Source: Desulfobaccales bacterium
GTDB lineage: Bacteria; Desulfobacterota; Desulfobaccia; Desulfobaccales; 0-14-0-80-60-11
Direction: 5' to 3'
Assembly: GCA_030694005.1 (NCBI GenBank)
Contig: JAUXZG010000104.1
Span: 1-41,838 of the forward strand
DNA: 41,838 nt
Translations under genes and position numbers: made by a program
The notes under the pieces: model-generated
Told to the model about the DNA's origin: nothing
The model's database searches: none
What the model saw: only the letters and a program-made list of their open reading frames with translations
Part shown: piece after piece, positions 1 to 9,000 of the stretch
Layout: each line of letters opens with the position of its first letter
How positions within the stretch are numbered: the first letter of the stretch is position 1

Positions 1-107
1 GTGGGGAAGGCGGAGCCATCGGCTCCGCCTTCCCCACCCAAATAAACCCCCCATAAGGGATTGGGGGAGGGGGTAAGGGCCCCCCGGCCCTTAGCCCCCT
101 CCTCCAA
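1..107. repeat. Partial composite hairpin repeat (modules B and A, inverted copy)
   Basis: Two perfect or near-perfect palindromes lie in series. Module B (1-37) has arms around GGCGGAGCC / GGCTCCGCC. Module A (61-107) has a left arm TTGGGGGAGGGGGTAAGGG and a complementary right arm. The order B then A, with A nearest the next gene, matches the inverted orientation seen at 41640-41838, so module C probably lies left of the window. No gene is visible in 1-191. Confidence 0.75.
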
Positions 108-191
108 GAAAAACAGCAAGGAGGACCGTAAGGATTATGCCACTTATAAAATGTCCGTGGTCAGTTAGTAAATCCCTTGCTGCCGTGGGTT

Positions 192-1211
192 ATGAAAGCT
201 AATAAGGTTCCCTGGACCGCCCGTCTGGAGGCCGCGGTAGCCGCGCACGGGGCCGGCCTGGCCTCTGCTCAACCCCTGGCCGGGGACGGCTCGGACCGCC
301 GCTTTTTCCGCCTGCTGGGGTCCCCTACCCTCGTCCTCCTCTACCATCCCTATCCCCCCGGGGGGCCAGTCAATGAAAACGATTCCTATTACCTCATCGG
401 CCGCCACCTCCGCGCCCAAGGAGGGCCGGTGCCGGAGATTTACGCCTATAACCGGGAAGAAGGCTGGATGCTCCTGGAGGATCTAGGAGATGTCAGTTTA
501 GAGTCAGCCTTTGCCAAACCGCTTAAAGAAGGCCAGATGCGCTTCTGGTACCGCCAGGCTCTGAAGGTGCTGGTGGGTCTCCAGGTTGATGGCCGAGAAG
601 GCTTTGACCCCTCCTGGTGTTTTGATACCCCGGTGGTGGACCGGCCTTTCCTGTTAGAAAGGGAATGCGGCTATTTCGTCCAGGCCTTCCTTTACGGCTA
701 CCTGGGCCTTAAGGTCACCAGGGAGGAATTGGCTCCCGACCTTGACCGGCTTTTGAGCCTGGCTCTCCCCGAGGGCCCCAACTATTTTCTTCACCGGGAT
801 TTTCAGTCCCGCAATTTGTTTATCAGGGATGGAAGATTGCGGGTCATTGATTTCCAGGGGGGGCGGCTGGGGCCGTTGGGCTATGATGTGGCGGCCCTGC
901 TCATCGACCCCTATGTGGGGCTGACCCCGGCCTGGCAAGAGGAACTGCTAAACTACTATCTGGACATCCTTAAAACCCGCCTGACCGTGGATGACGCGGC
1001 CTTTAAAGAACAGTATCGCCACCTGGCCTTGTGCCGCAATCTGCAGATCTTAGGGGCCTTCGGTTTCCTGACTAGAGTGAAGAAGAAGGACTACTTTGCC
1101 CGCTATATCCCGGCGGCCCTCACCGGCCTGCGCCAACGCTTAAAGGATAGGCCGGGGGAATTCCCGCGACTGGAGGAGGGGGTGGAGCAGGCTATGGGGG
1201 GAGGGGGCTAA
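192..1211 (+). CDS. APH-family phosphotransferase (AmgK-like small-molecule kinase)
   Basis: This is a cytoplasmic kinase of the aminoglycoside-phosphotransferase/choline-kinase fold. The Brenner motif HRDFQSRN (H201, D203, N208, numbered from the ATG at 192) gives the catalytic Asp, and IDFQ with D220 is the metal-binding DFG-like motif. The length of 339 aa and the N-terminal GDGSDRRFFR match the AmgK type (anomeric sugar kinases such as MurNAc/GlcNAc-1-kinase), but the substrate is not proven. A TTG at 177 would add five residues; the ATG at 192 is preferred although no clear ribosome site is visible. The last residues (MGGGG) and the TAA stop come from repeat module A, so the C-terminus is repeat-derived. 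AmgK is often followed by a MurU nucleotidyltransferase; here tamB lies downstream in the opposite direction, so any partner would be left of the window. Confidence 0.85.
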   Translation: MKANKVPWTARLEAAVAAHGAGLASAQPLAGDGSDRRFFRLLGSPTLVLLYHPYPPGGPVNENDSYYLIGRHLRAQGGPVPEIYAYNREEGWMLLEDLGDVSLESAFAKPLKEGQMRFWYRQALKVLVGLQVDGREGFDPSWCFDTPVVDRPFLLERECGYFVQAFLYGYLGLKVTREELAPDLDRLLSLALPEGPNYFLHRDFQSRNLFIRDGRLRVIDFQGGRLGPLGYDVAALLIDPYVGLTPAWQEELLNYYLDILKTRLTVDDAAFKEQYRHLALCRNLQILGAFGFLTRVKKKDYFARYIPAALTGLRQRLKDRPGEFPRLEEGVEQAMGGGG

Positions 1212-1373
1212 GGGCCGGTGGGCCCTTACCCCCTCCCCCAACCCCTTAAGTTTTGTTTTGGCTGGGTAAGGCGGGGCCTTTGGCCCCGCCTTACCCAGCC
1301 AACTTAAAGGGGGTTGGGAGGGGAGTTTGAGGGGAGGTCGGGGGAACCGCGTTCCCCCGACCCTCCCCTCAAA
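1196..1373. repeat. Composite three-hairpin repeat A-B-C, copy 1
   Basis: Three palindromes stand in series between two convergent genes. A (1196-1240): G5AG5CTAAGGGCC arm and its complement. B (1260-1300): GGCTGGGTAAGGCGGGGCC, a TTT loop, then the complement. C (1326-1373): TTTGAGGGGAGGTCGGGGG arm and its complement. The linkers carry CTTAAG or CTTAAA words and GGGTTGGGAGGGG, which recur in the other copies. The kinase stop codon lies in A and tamB ends 6 bp past C, so the element probably also acts as a two-way terminator, although it has no long T tract. Confidence 0.85.
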
Positions 1374-1378
1374 AAACC

Positions 1379-4300
1379 CTAAAAGTCCAAATTAAACAAC
1401 ACGTCCGCGCCGGTGTTGCGGCGTCCCATCTGGGATTCAACGCTCAGGTATTTATTGACTTTATAATCCATGATCACCTGCTCGGTGTTATCCCGGTGCA
1501 GGGGGTCAAACTTGCGTTCGAAGGAAACGGTAAGGTCCTTGGTGATGGGTTTGGCCACCCCCACCGCTTGCCGTTCGCCCATGGGGCTGCTCCGCAGGGT
1601 AACATCGCTCACCAGAGGGAAGTCTTTCCCCAGCAATTCTTTGAGTTTTTCGGCCGTGAGGCCTCCCAGGATTCCCGCGGCCTGTTGGCCGACCTTCAGA
1701 TACTCATCCTTGGTGAGGCGTTGGGCCGGCCGCCCAAAGACCAGGTAGGCCAGGAGGTCCTGGGGGGAGAGGGGGGGGATGCTTTCCAGGCGCACCTGGG
1801 GCTTGCTGACAGCGCCGGTGGCATTCAGGACCAAGGTAAGGCCATCCATTTCATGGGTGGCCCGGCCTTCCAGGGTAACCTCTTCCCGGGGGTTGCCGGG
1901 GAGGCGGATTATCCCTCGCTCAACCTTGAAGACCCGTCCCTGCAGTTCATAGGTGCCCTTCAGGGTATGGACCTCCCCGGCTATATAGGCCGGTTGGCCG
2001 GAGAGTTTGGTGGCCTTGAGGCGCCCGGCCATTTCGGCGTTCAGACGCTTATCCTTGAGCCATACTCCGCCCGGGGCCTCCATAACCACATCCATCTTTA
2101 GGTCCTTATAAAAGGAGGGTTTACCAGGTGAAGGGAGGGGTTTGGCCGGGGGCGGCAGTGGAGCCCGGGGCGCCACCAGAGTGATATCTGCATGCTTGTC
2201 GGACTGGAAAAAGCCGGGGCGGAAGGTGGCCCGGGGGACCATGAGTTGGCCCTTCAGGAGGGGGGCGGACCAGGGGCCGCTCAGGGTGAGAGTGCCGTTG
2301 CCCGCAGCCTCCCCTCCACTCCGGCGCAAGACCACAAACTCCTGAAGTTGGGCCCGGGCGTCCACCTGCCGGGGGTAAAATCCCGCCAGGCTGATCTCTC
2401 CGCTGAGGCGGGCGGTGCCGCCGCTTTCTAAAGTAATTTCGGGAATTATTAATCTATCCCCCTGGAGCCGGGCCTGCCCCGGGGCCAGCCGATATGGCGT
2501 CCCGGCCTGGCGAAAGGTGATAAAACCCGGCCCCCAGCGGACCTGTCCCGATACTTGGGGGCGGCTCAGGCTACCCTGCCACTCGGCCAGGATGTCCAGG
2601 GCCCCCTCCGCGGCCAGCACTTCCGGACTGAGGCCGGTTAAGAGGGCCAGGTTGACCTTTTCCCCGTGCAGCCGGATGTGAAGCTCCCGGTCTCCCCAGG
2701 CCCATTTCAGCGGCATGGCCGAGAAATGGAGGGGGATGTGGCCTTCCCAGGTAAGCCGCGGGCCGGGGGCGCTTTCTTCCAGGCTGCCGCTCAGGTGCAG
2801 GCGGTCGTCCCGATAGCTGATGGAAGTGTTAAAAGAGCGGAAAGAAAAATCTCCCCACTTCCCCGGCCCCCAGGTTAGCTGCCCCTGAATCACCGGAGAG
2901 CGAGGGTCCCCGCTCAAGGTCACCAGGCCTCGAATCTTCCCGTCACAGGGGCTACCTTTAATGCAAAAAAGAGACGCCGACAGGTCCCCCACCTCCAGGC
3001 GGCCGGAAAGTTTCCCTTCTTTGGCCTGCCCCCGAAAGGTGAGTTGGCCTTCATTAATCTTAAAGGTGGCTGGGGCAATCTCCCAGCCGGGCAGGAGGCG
3101 GACCTGGATGGGGCTGGTGTTATAACCGGAAAGCCCCGAAATCTGCCAGCGACACCGTTCCACCAGCAGGGACCAGGGCCGGGCCGTCAGATCGGCCGCG
3201 CCCTTAAGCTCAGCCTGAGGTCCCTGGGGGGAAGAGGCGGTAAAGCTAAAACGCCAGCGGCCGGCATCCCCCTGGGAGGTGAGGTGTAACTGAGAGAACA
3301 CCCCCACCGGGGTTTTTAAGCCGGCCCCTTTAAGGTCCAGGTGTCCGGAAGTAGGCGGCCAGCCTCCCCCCTTGACCTCAATCTTCATGGACTCCAGGTT
3401 AAGCCCCTCTAAGGAGAGGCCATGGCCTTTGCCCTGGAAGGTGAACTGGGGCAGATTCCAGGGGCCTTTCAGGGTGCCCTCCCCTTCCAGACGTCCCCTT
3501 AAGCCCGCCGGCAGCCAGGGCACGGTGCCGTCCGCGGCCAGGCTGCCGCGATAGGCCACCTCCAACCCCTTGCCCTGCATAGCGCCTTTCATTTCTGCGG
3601 AGAGCGCCCCCAGGCGGAGCTGGACCTGGGGAATTTCCAGCTTTGACCCATCCCAGGTCAGGCGTCCCTTAAGCTCTTTTAAGGGTTGCCGGGCCACCTG
3701 TCCCCGGGCTTCCACTTCTCCGGAGACCCAGAGGGGAAAGGGGGAGGGAGCCGACGGCCTGCGAAAGTTTCCCGAAAATTTGCCCTCAAGCAGACTGTCG
3801 GCCAGATATGACGCCCCCAAGAGGTCGGGTTTGACCCCCTCCGCCTGGATCTTAAGCTCCCCGGCCGGATTGGCCAGCAGCCTGCCGGCCGCGGCCATCT
3901 TGAACTGCCCGAAGTTGCCCTTAATCAGGCCCTCCAGGCGCTGCTGACGGCCATCGCCGGTTAAGGTAAATCCAAGGTGCTCCACCCGAGCGTTTTGATA
4001 GCGGAAGGGCCGGCACTCTAGACTCCACGCCATTTGGCCGGGGGGCCACCTGAAGCCTGTCCCTTTAAGCTGAAGCCTGGCGGTCAGGGGCTCCAGGCCC
4101 TTAAGTTTCTGCTCCCAGGTGCTATTCCAGGCAGTAAAGAGCTCCGGCGACAAGCCGGCCAGGTCCACACCCAGGTCATACTCCCATTCTGTGGGACCCT
4201 TCCGGAGGGCGCCCTCCAGGCGGTATTGCGCTTTTTGGAGATTGCCTTCCCCCATTATCTTAAGTTGGGCCGGGCTGCCGCTGACCTGAAATTTCCCTCC

Positions 4301-5101
4301 CAGGTCCCAGGCGCCGGGCCACTGGGGCCAGAGGCGGTGAATCTCTCCCCCGGAAGTGGGCCCCAGGTCGCCCGTAAGCTCTATGACCGGTTCCGCCGCG
4401 TCCAGCCGCAATGCCCCGGTTAAAGCGATCAGGGGTTGATCCCCGGCTGCCAGCTTAAGCGACTTGAGGTCAAGGCGTTGGCGGCTGTAAGTACAAGAGG
4501 CGTCTAGTTGTAAGGGGCCCTGGGGGGCGGTGAGGGCCAGGTGGGCGCCATGCACCTGGATGGCCTGCTGGGGCCTTTTGGGGTGGCGCACGGTAAGGGC
4601 CAGCTTAAGATCCAGGTCTTTAAAGCGCTGGGTTTCCCCAGGGCGGATGAGATCAACGGTGCCGTCTTGTATCAGGATTTGCGGAAAATCCAAGCTGCGG
4701 AAGGGGGGCGGCGGCCTCTCGCGCCAAAGCCCGCTGACATTCCAGTGGCCTTGCCGGTCCTGGCTGAGGGTGAGGTGGGGGCCATGGATGGCCAACTTGG
4801 CGATCACCGGCTGGAGCTTGACAAAAGAGAAAAGGGAGAAACGCAGCTCTACTCGTTCGGCCCGCAGTACCTCGCCCTGGCGGCCCTGCACCAAGATGTC
4901 GGTAAAGACCAGCCCGGTAAGGGGATTGCCCCGGACCTGACGGACTTGCACTTCTCCATGGATGCGTCCCTGGGCCCAGTCCACCAGACGCCAGCCGCCC
5001 CAGCCCCAGAAGAAGTCGGTATTGAGCAGCCGCCAGAGCGCAAATCCGCCCACCAGGATGACCAGAGCGAGGCCCGCCAGAACATAACGATACCGGCGCA
5101 T
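1379..5101 (-). CDS. tamB: Translocation and assembly module subunit TamB (DUF490)
   Basis: TamB is an inner-membrane-anchored, periplasm-spanning protein. It works with TamA to insert some outer-membrane proteins and is also implicated in phospholipid transport to the outer membrane. The 1240-aa product has an N-terminal signal-anchor (about residues 6-23, LAGLALVILVGGFALW), a long repetitive beta-rich middle (AsmA-like/DUF490 pattern of alternating strands), and the conserved C-terminal TamB domain, which includes a DLLAYLVFGRP-type segment and ends in LFNLDF. The usual partner tamA is on the same strand at 9572-11470, but about 4.5 kb of foreign-looking DNA separates them, so co-transcription is doubtful. 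The ATG at 5101 has no recognisable Shine-Dalgarno; an AT-rich TAATAT lies just upstream. The identification is firm; the effect of the insertion is inferred. Confidence 0.92.
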   Translation of the reverse strand: MRRYRYVLAGLALVILVGGFALWRLLNTDFFWGWGGWRLVDWAQGRIHGEVQVRQVRGNPLTGLVFTDILVQGRQGEVLRAERVELRFSLFSFVKLQPVIAKLAIHGPHLTLSQDRQGHWNVSGLWRERPPPPFRSLDFPQILIQDGTVDLIRPGETQRFKDLDLKLALTVRHPKRPQQAIQVHGAHLALTAPQGPLQLDASCTYSRQRLDLKSLKLAAGDQPLIALTGALRLDAAEPVIELTGDLGPTSGGEIHRLWPQWPGAWDLGGKFQVSGSPAQLKIMGEGNLQKAQYRLEGALRKGPTEWEYDLGVDLAGLSPELFTAWNSTWEQKLKGLEPLTARLQLKGTGFRWPPGQMAWSLECRPFRYQNARVEHLGFTLTGDGRQQRLEGLIKGNFGQFKMAAAGRLLANPAGELKIQAEGVKPDLLGASYLADSLLEGKFSGNFRRPSAPSPFPLWVSGEVEARGQVARQPLKELKGRLTWDGSKLEIPQVQLRLGALSAEMKGAMQGKGLEVAYRGSLAADGTVPWLPAGLRGRLEGEGTLKGPWNLPQFTFQGKGHGLSLEGLNLESMKIEVKGGGWPPTSGHLDLKGAGLKTPVGVFSQLHLTSQGDAGRWRFSFTASSPQGPQAELKGAADLTARPWSLLVERCRWQISGLSGYNTSPIQVRLLPGWEIAPATFKINEGQLTFRGQAKEGKLSGRLEVGDLSASLFCIKGSPCDGKIRGLVTLSGDPRSPVIQGQLTWGPGKWGDFSFRSFNTSISYRDDRLHLSGSLEESAPGPRLTWEGHIPLHFSAMPLKWAWGDRELHIRLHGEKVNLALLTGLSPEVLAAEGALDILAEWQGSLSRPQVSGQVRWGPGFITFRQAGTPYRLAPGQARLQGDRLIIPEITLESGGTARLSGEISLAGFYPRQVDARAQLQEFVVLRRSGGEAAGNGTLTLSGPWSAPLLKGQLMVPRATFRPGFFQSDKHADITLVAPRAPLPPPAKPLPSPGKPSFYKDLKMDVVMEAPGGVWLKDKRLNAEMAGRLKATKLSGQPAYIAGEVHTLKGTYELQGRVFKVERGIIRLPGNPREEVTLEGRATHEMDGLTLVLNATGAVSKPQVRLESIPPLSPQDLLAYLVFGRPAQRLTKDEYLKVGQQAAGILGGLTAEKLKELLGKDFPLVSDVTLRSSPMGERQAVGVAKPITKDLTVSFERKFDPLHRDNTEQVIMDYKVNKYLSVESQMGRRNTGADVLFNLDF

Positions 5102-5136
5102 TTGTTTATATTAGCACATTAATAAGGGAATAGGAA

Positions 5137-5183
5137 TTGGCGGAGGGGACTAAGGGCCAGGGGGCCTTACCCCCCTCCCCCCA
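5137..5183. repeat. Solitary module A hairpin repeat
   Basis: An imperfect palindrome has arms TTGGCGGAGGGGACTAAGGG and GGCCTTACCCCCCTCCCCCC. It is an A module of the composite family without B and C. It lies between the tamB start and the DUF559 cassette, on the upstream side of tamB. Confidence 0.65.
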
Positions 5184-5215
5184 GCCTCCATATGCGCTAA
5201 CTTATGAGACAGCCT

Positions 5216-5617
5216 TCATCCCCCCTTTGTAAAAGGGGGGTCAGGGGGGATTTCCTTGCGCATTCGCTCCGCTATCTCCCGGTAGATGACTTCTACCACC
5301 GCCTCGGTTTCTTTTAAAACCTGTCGGCTGTTAAAACGAAGAACCGTCAAGCCAAGTCTGCATAAATAATTGTCCCGCTCTCTGTCCCTTTCAGCATGAT
5401 GGTCTTCAAGATGCTGCGAACCGTCAATCTCAACCACCAATTTTCCCTTTGGCGAATAGAAATCAACAATGTAATCACCAACCGGTTTCTGGCGGTAAAA
5501 TTGCACGCCCGAGATCTGTTTGCCCCGTAGCCGTGACCATAAGACACGCTCACTTTCGGTCAGGTTCTGTCGGAGTTGCCGTGCCCTGGGCTTCAGCCTG
5601 GCGTTATACTTGAGCAT
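5216..5617 (-). CDS. DUF559 endonuclease-like protein (Vsr-like PD-(D/E)XK fold)
   Basis: A 133-aa protein of the DUF559 family, which is related in fold to very-short-patch-repair endonucleases. The signature is clear: LTESERVLWSRLR near residues 19-31, then VGDYIVDFYSPKGKLVVEIDG with D52 and E63-x-D65 as likely metal ligands, then DGSQH and a late LRFNSRQVL segment. The last ten residues (PPDPPFTKGG) and the stop are encoded by the left 35-bp inverted repeat, so gene and repeat form one unit. No methylase or other restriction gene lies beside it. It may act on its own repeat ends (inference, by analogy with REP-associated transposases), or be a DNA-repair or defence nuclease. The biochemical role of DUF559 is not established as far as I know. 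Confidence 0.85.
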   Translation of the reverse strand: MLKYNARLKPRARQLRQNLTESERVLWSRLRGKQISGVQFYRQKPVGDYIVDFYSPKGKLVVEIDGSQHLEDHHAERDRERDNYLCRLGLTVLRFNSRQVLKETEAVVEVIYREIAERMRKEIPPDPPFTKGG

Positions 5618-5665
5618 GGCTTTATTCTTAAAATCCCCCCTTACCCCCCTTTGTCAAAGGGGGGA
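5219..5665 (-). mobile_element. DUF559 cassette bounded by 35-bp inverted repeats
   Basis: The left end (5219-5253) and the reverse complement of the right end (5631-5665) are both 35 bp and differ at only three positions. Each starts TCCCCCCTTTG, continues AAAGGGGGG and ends AGGGGGGATTT, and each contains a C6-TTT/AAA-G6 hairpin. The DUF559 gene fills the interior and its last codons lie in the left end. Outside these ends, CGCTAACTTA (5195-5204) is inverted at 5716-5725, and a 14-bp word at 5107-5120 recurs directly at 5699-5712 with two mismatches (core TAGCACA). A related non-coding element is at 34582-34778. No transposase of a known IS family is present. Confidence 0.65.
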
Positions 5666-6048
5666 TTTAACCTTTGCCGCTAATCTATGATAACTTATTA
5701 TAATAGCACACTTTTTAAGTTAGCGTTTGTGCCCAATCCCCCTCCCCCAATCCCCTAACTGCGCCAGGTCTAGGCGATGACCAAGACTCAGGCTGACAAT
5801 TATTAGATAAAGCTCACATAAAATCTGACCCTTATAGCCAAACTTGAGTTTATGACGAGATCCCCAATACATGTATGATAATCAAATCAAAACATTGCCG
5901 TTGGCTCTCAGACCGAGGATATAAAGCAGTGATCTGGAAGCTCTACTGAACTAATATTCTTTGATTTTGCCTTTAGACTATCCTATAGTTTGCTCATCTG
6001 GGAAGCTCCCCAATATAAAATGTAGGTCCATGAAAGGTAGCTTAGGCT
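5666..6048. other. AT-rich gene-less stretch upstream of the NACHT gene
   Basis: No convincing ORF. The stretch holds the outer repeat words of the DUF559 cassette (TAGCACA at 5704-5710, AAGTTAGCG at 5717-5725), a relic half of module A near 5732-5758 (CCCAATCCCCCTCCCCCAAT), and lower-GC DNA up to the NACHT start. The shift in composition fits an accessory island. Confidence 0.5.
5961..5989 (+). promoter_or_regulatory. Candidate sigma-70 promoter for the NACHT gene
   Basis: TTGATT (5961-5966) and TATAGT (5984-5989) are separated by 17 bp, matching the -35 and -10 consensus at four and five of six positions. The predicted start near 5996 would leave a leader of about 50 nt before the ATG at 6049. 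Confidence 0.4.
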
Positions 6049-9000
6049 ATGGACGCGTCTTTGCGGATTCTGGCTTCCACGAACAACGCCCGTGGTGACT
6101 TGTTCACCCGACTGATAAAGGACTTGTTCTTCGCCCTGGGGTACGATGACCTCCGTTTGAACGTCCACAAAACAGGGCGGGAACTGGATATCCAGGGACA
6201 ACACCGGATTGAACCTCGCAGAGTCGTTGCAGAATGTAAAGCACACACCGCCAAAATGGGCGGTGACGAGCTTAACAAATTCCTTGGAGTCCTGACCCGA
6301 GAGCGGAAGAAAAACGCGCCCACTCCTGTCACCGGATACTTCGTGTCACTTAGCGGCTTCACAGAAACCGGCATCCAGCAGGAGGAAGAAACCGGGGATG
6401 ATCGAGTCATTCTCCTGAAAGCAGAACAAGTGATCAGCGAGTTGGAGCGGAGCCGTGTCCTGGTTGGACGCACTGTGGCCGCCGAACGTGCAGGCCAGTG
6501 CGCTCACCATGGTGGACTGACTGACGCCGTGCTGGAAGACGCCGAACTTCTTGGCCATGAACGTGGTTACCTTTGGGCAATTCATTATTCGCGAAATAAG
6601 GAACTAACCCACTTCGCGCTCATCCATGCGGACGGCACGCCCCTAGCGGAACCCGTGGCACGGGAAGTCATTGATGCTGACCGCCAATGCTCCGGTATTC
6701 TCCATTCTCTGCATTACCTCGCCCCGGCACCTCCTCCGCCCGAGCGGGCAAAGTTGGCAGCTGAGGCGATAACCCGCTATCGGCAATGGCTCGGCGAGGA
6801 ATGCGGCTTCATCCAACTCGATGGATTGCCTGCCGATACCGACCTGAGCGCAACCCGGATGAAATTGGAACGGCTTTTTGTGCCCTTGAAAGCGTACTAC
6901 CTGTCTGAACCCAAAGATGAAACGGATAAAGAAGCAGAGGGAGAGAATAAGGTTCTTCCGATTGGTGAAATGCTTTCAGAGAGCACACACCTTGCCCTGC
7001 TTGCCACCCCCGGAGGAGGAAAAAGCACCCTCCTCAAACGCCTTGCCATCGCCTACGCATTTCCCGAACGACGCGTCGAGGTTTCGGATGACTTGCCAGA
7101 CCGGAGTTGGCTCCCGCTCTTCCTGCGTTGCCGCGAGTTGAGGGACCGAGCATATCGCCCCATTCTGGAAATCCTCGACGACCTTCCGCGCCATGCTGGC
7201 ATGAATGAACTGGAGGCGGGCGCCTTCCGCGAGTCTGTGCACGAAATTCTTCGCGCCGGTCGAGCACTCCTTCTAGTTGACGGGTTAGACGAGATATCCG
7301 AGGAAGGCGCGCGGCAAGTGTTCGCGAACAATCTACGCACTTTTCTTGCGGTTTTTCCAAAAGCGGCGATAGTAGTTGCGTCACGCGAGGCAGGCTTCAG
7401 GTTGGTGGCCGGTGTAGTTGCCAGCGCTTGCGTCAGGGCGAAGCTGGCACCTTTTGACAAGCACGACGTTCAGCAACTCTGTGAGCGGTGGCATCTGCAG
7501 GTGGTTGGCGACAATGAGAAAGTGCGGACGGACGCCCGCGACCTTGCGCGTACAATATGGCAAAACGAACGAATCCGTACATTGGCCGAGAACCCACTTC
7601 TGTTGACAACGCTGCTGGTTATAAAACGCTGGATCGGGGAATTGCCGCGCAACCGCGCCGCCCTATATCGGGAAGCAGTCCGGGTGCTTATCCGAACATG
7701 GAATGTGGAAGGGTATGCTCCGCTAGATGAGGAGGAGACACTCGCACAACTCTCCTACGTCGCTTGTGCGATGATGGAGCAAGGCACCCAACGGATCGGC
7801 CAAAAAGCGTTGACAAGACTACTGCAGCAAGCACGTCAGGAATTGGAAGCAGAACTTCACTTCGTTGCGATCTCAGCCACGGGCTTCATCGAACGCATCG
7901 AGTATCGCAGCAGTTTGCTTATGCAGACCGGACACGACATTTTGGAGGGGGAGTTTCAGCCAGTCTACGAGTTCCGACACCTGACATTCCAAGAGTATTT
8001 GGCGGCGCGCGGCTACGTCGAGGAACAATACCCGGGGCGAGCCGAGGGTCAGGCTCTTCTTCATCTACTCGAACCCCATTTTGAGGATGAGCGGTGGCGT
8101 GAAGTGGTAGCGCTTTCGGCAGTGCTCGCGGGGCGCAGAGCGGAGCCGATTATGAAGCGATTGGCCGCGGTATGCGCGAATATTGAATGGCTCCAACGGG
8201 ACCCGAGGGAAAGCGGTAGACCGCAAGTTATCCTACTGAAACAATGCCTCCTCGACGAGGTGCAGGTCACGACCCCGACCCTGCGCGCCGCGTTGGAGCA
8301 GGTAGCGCGCCACGTCCGGGATGTGCCTATTGAGCCTATTAGGAAAAAGGGCACAGGAATGGAGCAAGAAAGCGCCCTCATCAGGCTACGGCGGGGGAAA
8401 TACGGAACACTTCTTCAGCAAGTGACTGAAGACTCCTACCTCAGCGGAAGGAAAAATTGGGAAGAGTATGAACTCGCCATTGCGGATCTCGCGTTTGAGG
8501 AGCAGTTCCAATCTTCCGCCAGGGTACAGATGTCGGCATCTGTGTCGCATTCATTGTTGAAAGCGATTGAAACAGGGGAGAGGATAGAAAAGGTTCGTGC
8601 GGCTTTGGTGGGCATGCGGTTGGCTTTCTCGGCTCGTCACCGAGATCCTAGGTCGGAACCCGCCAGACCTGATGAACTCTTCCAGCCACTACGTGATGCA
8701 ATTTGTGGGATGCTCAATCCTAATGACCCGCCTTTGGCTCTGGCAGCCTCTTGGGCATTGGCTTGGATTGGGGACACCAGACGGTGCACTGCCGCCATAG
8801 ACCTTGCCTCGATGTTGTGTCTATATCAAATATGGAAAGACTCGCCATGGCAAGAACTGTCTCGGTTCGCGGCCTGGGCATTTGCTGCCCAACCGCTTTT
8901 ACCTCGTGACACGTTCAGCAAAGATGTGTGGGGTTCTTGCGATGCGTTTCTAGAAAAAGCCTCAGGACATGAAAAGAGTAGGAAAGGACGTATATCACAA

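Noticed and set aside
1470-5122. Long plus-strand frames opposite tamB (e.g. 4541-5122, 1496-2101)
   Set aside because: They mirror the high-GC codon pattern of tamB on the other strand, carry no domain, and tamB itself is clear from end to end.
5216-5617. DUF559 gene as part of a restriction-modification system
   Set aside because: No methyltransferase or specificity gene is nearby; the gene is enclosed alone by inverted repeats.
8061-8381. Minus-strand frames inside the NACHT gene
   Set aside because: Shadow frames with no motif; the NACHT frame is continuous and motif-supported through this part.
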